From assembly GCA_947184155.2 (NCBI GenBank), contig CAMXCT020002068.1:189605-253604 (forward strand): a stretch of DNA of 64,000 nt. Direction: 5' to 3'. The notes beneath the pieces were generated by a model. The model saw only the letters and a list, made by a program, of their open reading frames with translations. It searched no databases and was not told the origin of the DNA. Each line of letters starts with the position of its first letter. The stretch's first letter is position 1. A program made the position numbers and the translations under genes. The stretch comes from Cladocopium goreaui. Taxonomy: Eukaryota; Sar; Dinophyceae; Suessiales; Symbiodiniaceae. This document shows, one piece after another, positions 56,901-64,000 of the stretch.

Positions 56901-58759
56901 AGCATTCCCACGAAAATCTTCCAATGGTATACTTTCCCTTCTATTACCCCTGGTAGTAACCCTAGTCGGTAAACAACCGCTATTATGTGTAACCTGGTGG
57001 AACCGTTGAAAGTGCCGAGCCCCACCTGATTCACCTCCAACTCCAGCGTCACAGGGCCGCTGGGAGGATCAAATTTCACGGTCCAGTGGGATGGGAAGGA
57101 CCTCGGCAGAACCGGAGATTCTTCGGCAAAAATGGGTCTGACACCAGCTGAAACACCAGTTGCTGTTTTGGGCGCCGATATCACGCATTTTTCTTGTTGG
57201 TGGATTCTCCGGACTGGTACAATGTAGATTAATAAATATTATATATATATATATACATCTATATATATATATATATACTGTTCCAACTCTATATGCTTGT
57301 TGCTTAACTAAACGCAGTTGTCATTTTTTGTTCGTTCGTTGCACGGGTCGGCCTTTGCTATTTTGCGATTTTGCGGTCTCATTTTTGGTACCGCCAGACG
57401 GTCCCAAAAATGGGACCGTGAAAGTGCTTTTCTTTTGTTCTTTTACTAAGCAGTGCATGCGGTCCCAAAAATGGGACCGCCAGGCGGTCCCATTTTTGGG
57501 ACCGTTTTTAAGTTCATTTTTTGAAGTTTTTTGTATCAAGGTTGCAGAAGCGCAACGTTTTGGTTTCAATGAAGCTTTGTGGCTTATGGCGGCCGGAAGG
57601 GCAACTAGGGAGGCCCTTTTGAGCGAAGCCGGTTTTGAGAATGTTTTCCGGACCCAGAATTGGGCCCGTCGGAGGAAGCTGTTTTGTAGATGATTTTGTT
57701 TCTTGTTGGGGCAAGCGGGGTGCATATCGGTTGCTGCTTGAACCCAGTTGAAGGTAGCTTTTTATTATTTCGTTTCGTCTGGTGGCTTGATTGTTTGCTG
57801 CTAAAAGAAGGCGCATCAGCCTTTTGCAGCCTTATAGGTGATTGCTTGAAGTGTTTCTTGCTGTTGCGGAGTTTGTGGGTTTTCGCGCAGGTGGCCGGCT
57901 TCCATTTGAATGATTGTATTGAATACTTTACTGCCCCTTGTGGGCCCCCCTTGCCCCTCTAGACTCCTACCGAAGTTTTCAGCCCAGAAAGAACATGAAT
58001 TATGATCTTTTCAGTCAATCCCGTTATTAATTAATAGTATTAATTTAAAACGGGATGGAGTAAGAATCTGCTTAGGGAAAGATGTGGGAAGGTGAAGTAT
58101 TGAAGGCTCTCTTACTCCGCCATCGTTTCGATATCGTGTCAATTACATTGGGTAATTGAATTAAGACATACCACGGAGTAGCGGAGTAGCCGGAGTAGCG
58201 ACGGATTGGTGAATGTTGCCTGGGTGGTGCTGCATTGCAATCGCCGCATTGGAGCTAGGGAACGGAGACAGCTGATGCCACATGTGCGCTTTCAGGTTCC
58301 ATTTCTGGGGCCGGAAAGTCAATTGAAATCAGGCTTCGCATGTGCGGGCCTCCTCTGTATATATATATTAATCACATATATTACAGTAGATGGGGTTGTC
58401 TGAAAATAGGAGGATACCCCCAAATGGCAATCTTCATCGGGAAAATGATGATGATCCATTGGAATTGGGGGTAATTACCATGGGATGCTGCCAACTTTAC
58501 AGCATCTACCCGTTGTGGTAGTGGTGGTCATAGACTGGCGGTAGTCCGTACAACATAGAGTACCAAAGTTGCTGTACATAGGGGTTTATACTGATCGTAA
58601 CTCTCTGTTGCCATCCGTTCAAAAATAGTCTTAAATCTTGGGGTAAAACAGTCCAAGCATTTCATACATTTGACAGATACAATCAATGTATCAATCCAAT
58701 CCTCCCCAAGCTCACCTCCACACGGACATCCAGCGGCGCGATACACCACGAAGCTGGAC
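53954..58759 (-). CDS. Putative exons of an unrecognised gene
   Basis: GC-rich minus-strand islands have good exon boundaries: 58759-58716 (donor GT), 57137-57035 (PIFAEESPVLPRSF, HWTVKFDPPSGPVTLELE; donor GT), about 56343-56250 (VARMDWVPSYFGSRNG), 55014-54932 (GEGQLRLRSAEKLVLCAVD; donor GC) and 54021-53954 (EVLESPFGLIEELLADEPWQ; donor GT). 58759 to 57137 can join in phase if the first is read VQLRGVSRRWMSVW. I do not recognise a family. The island around 58800-58880 (VVIAAGRELRDLRAKVAEM) may be a further exon. Joining all into one gene is inference, and several islands are open in more than one frame. Confidence 0.35.
57373..57505. repeat. Cluster of four near-identical 20-22 nt hairpins
   Basis: Three perfect palindromes with arms CGGTCCCA/TGGGACCG lie at 57399-57418, 57460-57479 (loop AAAA) and 57485-57504 (loop TTTT, that is, the opposite orientation). 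A fourth, imperfect one (GCGGTCTCA...TGGTACCGC) is at 57373-57394. The second and third are separated by 5 bases. No gene or terminator context explains them. Confidence 0.85.
57560..58355. repeat. Diverged inverted repeat pair (57560-57680 and 58290-58355)
   Basis: On the minus strand at 57680-57560 the sequence reads TTCTGGGTCCGGAAAACATT, then AAAACCGGCTTCGC and GGGCCTCC. On the plus strand at 58296-58350 it reads TTCTGGGGCCGGAAAGTCAA, then AAATCAGGCTTCGC and GGGCCTCC. Both translate to similar peptides (GPILGPENILKTGFAQKGLP and VPFLGPESQLKSGFACAGLL), so a once-coding dispersed repeat is possible. The hairpin cluster lies just outside the first arm. Confidence 0.5.
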
Positions 58760-59274
58760 CTGTCCCACAAAATCTGCTGGGTTTTACATCTCAAATCATC
58801 TCAGCAACCTTGGCTCTGAGATCTCTGAGTTCGCGACCCGCTGCGATGACAACCTGGTAGCGTGGCCCGGTTGCGGTCGGATCTGGTCGGTTCCGGTCAC
58901 CTATCCTGTAGGTTCACCCTTTGGAGTTAGTTCTGAGGGATCAAAGTTGGGCTCTCCAAGAACTGTTTTGTTTGCCACCTTCACCTGGCAAACTGAACCT
59001 CAAGAACGGCCAGTCCCTTTTGAACATGTGTGGACATTCGGTCTATTCGTTACATAAATATCCTATTTGGTTCTATTCCTGATGAGTGTTTTACATTGTT
59101 TTACATTTTTCCTCACTCTTGGTAACTATCTTACATGCCCATTTCTGCCTGCTCATGCTCCCCAATGGTCGTGTTGTTTTTTTTCAGCGCAGGTTGTCTC
59201 CCCATTTAGTTTTTGATGGGTCAAAGTGGTACAACATTATGCTTCTAGACTGTTTTATACTGACTTGCATAATA

Positions 59275-59385
59275 CTGGGTAAATTATAATATTTCACTAA
59301 CCTAAATTAAGGCCATTTGGAGATGATTTCCCTTATTAACCATGATTCCAGTGAGGTCGCAGTGAGGTCGTTATAATTTACCCAG
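59275..59385. mobile_element. MITE-like element, family B, 111 bp with 15 bp inverted ends and ATAATA direct repeats
   Basis: CTGGGTAAATTATAA at 59275-59289 is the exact reverse complement of 59371-59385. ATAATA flanks both ends directly (59269-59274 and 59386-59391), a candidate target duplication. The interior has two GTGAGGTCG words. It is non-coding; relatives lie at about 17520-17630 and 2929-3050. Confidence 0.75.
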
Positions 59386-60497
59386 ATAATAGACCTTTGG
59401 AAGTCTTTAGATACTTGTCGAGCTGTGGTCCGCAACCTACAATCACCCTTGTTATTGTGTTTTTTTGGGCAATCCCATGATTTTTCCGTTTTAGTTGAGT
59501 AGGCTGATTAGACCCATCCATTGCAAATGGTCAAACATACCTTCCCCATTTTTGGAAGGTGAAGGATTGCTAAGAGATCACGGCCTGTCTTAGACTATCA
59601 AGGTACCAAAGTACCCACCCAAGTTTGACGCAAACATTTCCAGCTGGACTCTCCCGTTCCCACTCCGCCGAGACACTCAAAGACACAACGAAGGATCTCA
59701 TCATCTGTGCCAGTCGTCAACAACGGGATCTCCATTGGCCACCAGGATGGGGGTTTGCTTGGACAGATCGGGTTGGGAGGTTGGGATATGACATCTACAT
59801 TTGGAAGGCCAATTCATGTGGTTTCGTGTTGTTCTTTAAAGCTTCGTTTCATGATAAATGCTTGAAGCTTCTATGAACTCTGAGCGAGTTGTTGAAACTC
59901 AGGGACTCTGTCTGAAGACTTCAGTTGCGGGGCTTGCGAGGTGTGCAGCCTTTGGCACGGGGACTGTTTGAGTCCAAAAGAATTGGAACCATGAAACAAA
60001 GCCTTTCGCCATGGCTGCGTCACTGCTTAAACTTAAATCCTCTGTGAAATCAAATGAACCGGCTCCAGTTCCCAAGTCAAGTTGCAGATATCAGATTGTG
60101 TTTGCCTTGTTGAAGGTAGTGACCCGAATCGATCCAAATGGTGGGAGCTGATTTCCAGTCTTCCGTTTTTTTCCTCACAGCTCGGAGTGCCGTGCTGCCA
60201 GCTCCTGAACATCACCAGTGTTGCTGCTGTGGAGCTGATTGGGGATGGATGAAAACCATCCCTGGTGAACACCAAAATGGCTGGCGGCTGTTCATCTCCC
60301 CCAAAACAATGGTCCTATGGGCCTTGCCTTGATCCATCACCACATCAAACCTGAGCCTTAGATGCCTCAAAGGTGCTGGTGATCATCGAACAATGGATTG
60401 AAATCGTGTAGGAGCACTGTTCAAAATTTTATGGGGTTATACTAACCATCAACAACCAATATATTTTGGATATTTTTGGATTATCACAATCCATGAA

Positions 60498-60601
60498 TAC
60501 CCTCTGGTAATTTAACGTAGCTATTGAAAATGGCCATTAATAGTGGATTTTCCCATTAAAAATGGTGATTTTCCATAGCTATGTTAGTTTACCAAAGGGT
60601 A
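60498..60601. mobile_element. MITE-like element, family A, 104 bp copy
   Basis: TACCCTCTGGTAA (60498-60510) and TTACCAAAGGGTA (60589-60601) form 13 bp inverted ends with one mismatch. Interior words GTAGCTATTGAAAATGGCC and GGTGATTTTCCATAGCTATG match the family A copy at 215-347. Non-coding. Confidence 0.7.
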
Positions 60602-60629
60602 TATGAACTCCCATTCTCAACCACCTCTC

Positions 60630-62130
60630 CTGCAGATATCCAACCACAGGTTGGTGCCCCGCTTCCATGGCCAGGTCCAATGGTGTCGTACTGCCCCTGG
60701 AGGTTTTGGAAAACCTGCAGCCCAAGTTCAAATGGACCACCACCTAGCACCGATGTGTAATCATTCATGATTATCCGAAGCCAACCAAAATGGGGATTTC
60801 ACACAAAAATATGAGTTTTCTGTTTACATGTTTACATCTACTTACCAATAAGAACATGGACTGCACCAGAATCTTAAGGCGGACTGCTGAAGGTTTTGCC
60901 ATTTCTTGGTGGTTAAATTCCAATCTATTCCAACTAATCCCAATTTTTGGTGGTAAAATCCAATTAAGTACGGATCCGGGATGATGTTGGTTAAGGCATC
61001 ATTTTGGTGGTTAAATCCATTGAAATCCCACATTTTGCCAGACAAAAACCATGGGGAAACCTCCTTGGACCAAGCTGCGGCTGGGCCCTCTGCTCCACCA
61101 GCTCCGCCAGGGCGCCAAGGTGTCCGAAATGCGCCGCGTCGTGGATGGCTTCGCCTCACTTGTCACTGGTTGCGGAGGTTGGAACATGGTGATGAATCTC
61201 AGTTGACAAGTTGAAAAAATTATATCATGTTATATCCTCTGGTAAACTAACATGGATAGGAAAAAACACAATTTTAATGCATAAATGGGTTGTGTTTCAT
61301 CAAAAATTACCGGCGAGTCATGGCGATTGGACCATTTTTCAACGGTGTCCTGGGCGATTTGAAATGATTTGATGAGCAACAGATCGGAGAATCTGATTCA
61401 ATTATATTCAGTTGATATGCTAACTTTCATATAATGATCATAGTATGATCAACGTCCCTCAAACACTCATCTGTTACATGAATCCATATAATCCATATAA
61501 GAAACGATGGCTGACTCGATGATTGGAGATCCGTTGCTACCCCCGCCTGCACCTTTGAGACGTCGATGGAGCTGAGCCTTGCTGTCCAGCAATGCTTTGA
61601 TCACCGGTACATGGCCAAAGCGTGCCGCACCTCTGCGCTGTTGGCTTGGTTCAGGCTTGGTGTTGTATGGTTGGTCCATGCTCAAAATCTATTGTTATAT
61701 ATTGTTATATTGCATTATCTGTAATATATAATTGTAAAATAGTTGTATATGTTAGTAAATATTACATAGAGATATAGTAATATAGTATGATAATGTATGA
61801 TATAGTATATATTAAAGAATATTATAGATATTGATAGATATTGTATATATCAAACTTTGCTGAAGTTTGACAGTACATTAAAACATTGAATTAGCTTTTG
61901 CATAGATACTTTTGAGATATGTTGATACACTATATTAGTCTATATTGTTATTGCAGGTTGCAGCCTGAAGGCCCTCTGGAGCCAATTTACCAACCATTGA
62001 TCAACCCAGCCGTCAACAAAATCCAGCACTTCTGAGTTCCCCTGCTGTGAAGCAACGGCTCCTTTTTCTTGTGCGGTCGCCAGTTGACATCTGCTCCATG
62101 CTGAACAAGCACGTTCACCTCAAGGCCATG
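60630..62130 (-). CDS. Ankyrin-repeat protein exons (partial)
   Basis: Minus-strand islands carry ankyrin helix-turn-helix signatures. 60696-60630 gives STTPLDLAMEAGHQPVVGYL (AG acceptor, GA donor). About 61155-61075 gives EAIHDAAHFGHLGALAELVE. About 61644-61547 gives GAARFGHVPVIKALLDSKAQ. About 62130-61960 gives CNLLIAHGLE and VLVQHGADVNW, followed in a different frame by QQGNSEVLDFV. Ankyrin repeats mediate protein binding; the partner is unknown. The frame change at about 62045 is either an intron I cannot place or a one-base shift that breaks the copy. Joining phases between the exons were not proven, and the 3' end of the gene is unclear. The PPR exons lie 0.6 kb upstream on the same strand. 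Confidence 0.65.
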
Positions 62131-62639
62131 TGCAATCAGTAGATTACAACTGAGTCAAATTAGGTGTGAACCCATATGGCAGGGCTCAGGACTGAACATC
62201 ATTGATACACTTGTTCAAACTATTTCAAACCCATTTGATCTCGTTTGAATCTGCTAGTCAACAGGGGATCCTACCCGGCTGGTCGTGAAATTTCAGTGGT
62301 TATATTCCATGCATATATCCACAAGTGAATGCTTGGGAAGTCTGGCTGGCAACTGGTTGGGGACTTCAACCTCTTTTAAGACTGCTAAACAAGTGGTGAT
62401 TGGGATCGTCATCCAAGGATGGAAAATAAACAAGTTGAAACCATCCACCTGTCAAATACTGGTGTATCCAATGATTCAAGGCCCTGTGCGTCATGTTGGG
62501 CACTATCCAATGATTCAAAATCCTGAACATGCACAGCAGTCAGTGGGGCACAACATCCAGCTTCCAATCCCTCCTCCAAGACCCCATCCTCCAGCAATTG
62601 CCCAAAAAATCCTCAAAAATCCATAAATTCGCGGGAGCT

Positions 62640-63327
62640 TTTTCCGACCCCGCATGCCCCAATAAGGCCGGACTGGTCCTGGTCCGGTCCTCCAAATTCG
62701 CCAGCAACGGCGCCATGGGCGCCGACTCCGACAGGGCCGACACGGCCGCGCCCGCTGGGACGCCGTCGCCCAGGGACGAGAGATCAAGGGCACGCTGCCA
62801 TTGGCGGCCTGGGATAGCAATCCCCTCTGGTCACTGATGCTGATTTGGATGCAATTTATAGTGATGATATTAGTAAAATAGTATATAATATTAATATGAT
62901 TTAATATGTGTTGGCATTGTTTCTGCACCCTGCAATCAAAAAAACAATTCTTCAACATAAAAATGTTTCGAACAAAATATGTAAGTCGAGGATTTAGCAT
63001 TGCCATCCTGTTTCATTCTCGTTCTATGGAGAGGTATAAAACTTCAAATCGAAGAGAAAGGCATTGAACTCATTGAACTCATTGAACTCATTGAACTCAT
63101 TGAACTCATTGAACTCATTGAACTCAAACTCATTGATCTTCTTTGAAGATCATTGAACTCATTTGAATATTGCTTGTGGATGATCTTCTAATGACTTCCC
63201 CGTAATCGTTGTGTATATTTGTGTACCATCCCCACGGGCCTCGTTCAAATGCCTTTGCCAATGCTCCATAGGTCTTATCATTGGCCTTGATCCTCTGCAG
63301 CTCCATGTCGCGAAACAGCTGCAATGC
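62640..63327 (-). CDS. Pentatricopeptide-repeat (PPR) protein, two exons (partial)
   Basis: Exon 63327-63240 (88 nt, GC donor) encodes one PPR-like helix pair (ALQLFRDMELQRIKANDK, TYGALAKAFERG). It joins in phase to the exon starting 62808, whose first residues RQWQRALDL are the start of the next PPR unit; the joined reading AFERGRQWQRALDL is typical for the family. PPR proteins bind RNA in organelles and act in editing, splicing or stability. After RQWQRALDL the second exon departs from a clear PPR pattern (VPAGAAVSALSESAPMAPLL) and its end is not fixed; the frame stays open to about 62540. The upstream part lies beyond 63327; no start or targeting peptide is visible. Confidence 0.6.
63062..63124. 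repeat. (CATTGAACT)n tandem repeat, about seven units
   Basis: A nonamer is repeated almost perfectly seven times, followed by degenerate CATTGA words to about 63165. It lies in the intron between the two PPR exons. Confidence 0.95.
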
Positions 63328-63478
63328 CTGCAGTTGTGATACAGCGCATAAAGGTCGCTGCGTGTTCGTATTCTCAAGGTGGTCCACATGGGTGTTGATG
63401 GACTATCAGAATGTATATATATATATGATTGACAATAAACATATACCAATCACATGTATAATCTGTTGAATATCATCG

Positions 63479-64000
63479 AAGGAAGTTTAGAAGTCAAACT
63501 TCCGACAATATGGAGAGATGAAAAGCAGAGCAGGGCAGAGGCACAGAGAAGAGGAAGATTAGAAGAGAGAAGATAAGAAGAGAAAGAGTAAGAGGACAGA
63601 AGATACAGATGCGCGAAAAGGTAGGAAAGTCGCGAAACACTGTGTTTTTCCAATGATTTGTGGCTCAGGAGGGTCGAAAAGTAGGCTCGCTAAAGCGGCG
63701 GATGCGGAGCCAGCTGGCCACAGGAGCGATGAAAAATTGCACGCCGTTGTGGCGCGAAGCACATTTCCAAGTCAAAATGTACAAAACACCAGGGGTTCGG
63801 ACCACTTTTGGAAGTTGAGATGTCGAAAAAGTGCACGCCGTTGTGGCACGAAGCACATTTCCAAGTCAAAATGTACAAAAAACCTCAGCGTCGGACCACT
63901 TTTGGAAGTTGAGATGTCGAAAAAGTGCACGCCGTTGTGGCGCGAAGCACATTTCCAAGTCAAAATGTACAAAACACACCATTCTCGGACCACTTTTGGA
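63479..64000 (+). repeat. Dispersed repeat, copy 2, with 94 bp internal tandem units
   Basis: It opens with the same palindrome as 16299 (arms GGAAGTTT/AAACTTCC), then a GAGAA-rich tract, GTGTTTTTCCAATGA and GGGTCGAAAAGTAGGCTCGC. The word GCACGCCGTTG recurs at 63739, 63833 and 63927, a 94 bp period, and the array runs off the window. The minus-strand open frames within it are artefacts of the repeat. Confidence 0.85.

Noticed and set aside
57160-57693. Plus-strand open frame through the hairpin cluster
   Set aside because: It crosses a TA repeat and the palindromes; the opposite strand is equally open and the conserved part is a dispersed repeat.

Overview
The window looks like nuclear DNA of a dinoflagellate, probably close to Suessiales/Symbiodiniaceae. 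Four things point there. The actin gene can be rebuilt exactly only with a mix of GT, GC and GA splice donors and AG|G acceptors. Every recognisable gene lies on the minus strand. There is a copia-type retrotransposon and a PIF1-like helicase relic of kinds that I recall as common in these genomes. Exons are short GC-rich islands in long AT-rich introns full of simple repeats. The assignment to a genus is not possible from sequence alone.

Layout, left to right. 0-25 kb: scattered GC-rich minus-strand mini-exons (about 0.46, 2.56, 16.2, 17.8, 21.4 and 24.5 kb) that may belong to one long gene of unknown function. Inside it sits an intact 9.8 kb Ty1/copia-type LTR retrotransposon (3394-13178) with identical 171 bp LTRs and one unbroken ORF of 3130 codons carrying Gag, CCHC knuckle, protease, a methyltransferase-like domain, integrase, reverse transcriptase and RNase H. 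26-29.8 kb: a complete conventional actin gene in eight recognised coding exons; its product is 369 residues from the ALVVDNG motif, exactly the canonical length, with only the first six or so residues unplaced. 32-42 kb: coiled-coil-coding mini-exons, mostly phase 0. 43.3-48.4 kb: the C-terminal exons of a DEAD-box-type helicase (HRIGRTARG motif), whose phase is compatible with the coiled-coil exons downstream.

48.8-51.7 kb: tandem arrays, including a higher-order repeat of about 239 bp made of 135 and 104 bp halves. This abuts a decayed PIF1-like helicase/zinc-ribbon gene (51.7-53.8 kb). 53.9-58.8 kb: further putative exons of an unrecognised gene, plus a cluster of four near-identical hairpins at 57.4 kb. 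60.6-63.3 kb: ankyrin-repeat exons and a PPR exon pair. The window ends inside a dispersed repeat with 94 bp internal tandem units whose relative lies at 16.3 kb.

The genes do not form an obvious pathway; they share orientation and intron style. The most unusual items are the methyltransferase-like module in the retrotransposon, the GA-donor introns bounded by short direct repeats in actin, the hairpin cluster at 57.4 kb, the TTCGCGAA cluster at 37.7-38.4 kb and the higher-order satellite beside the PIF1 relic. Exon limits were read by eye and no transcript or database search was available.
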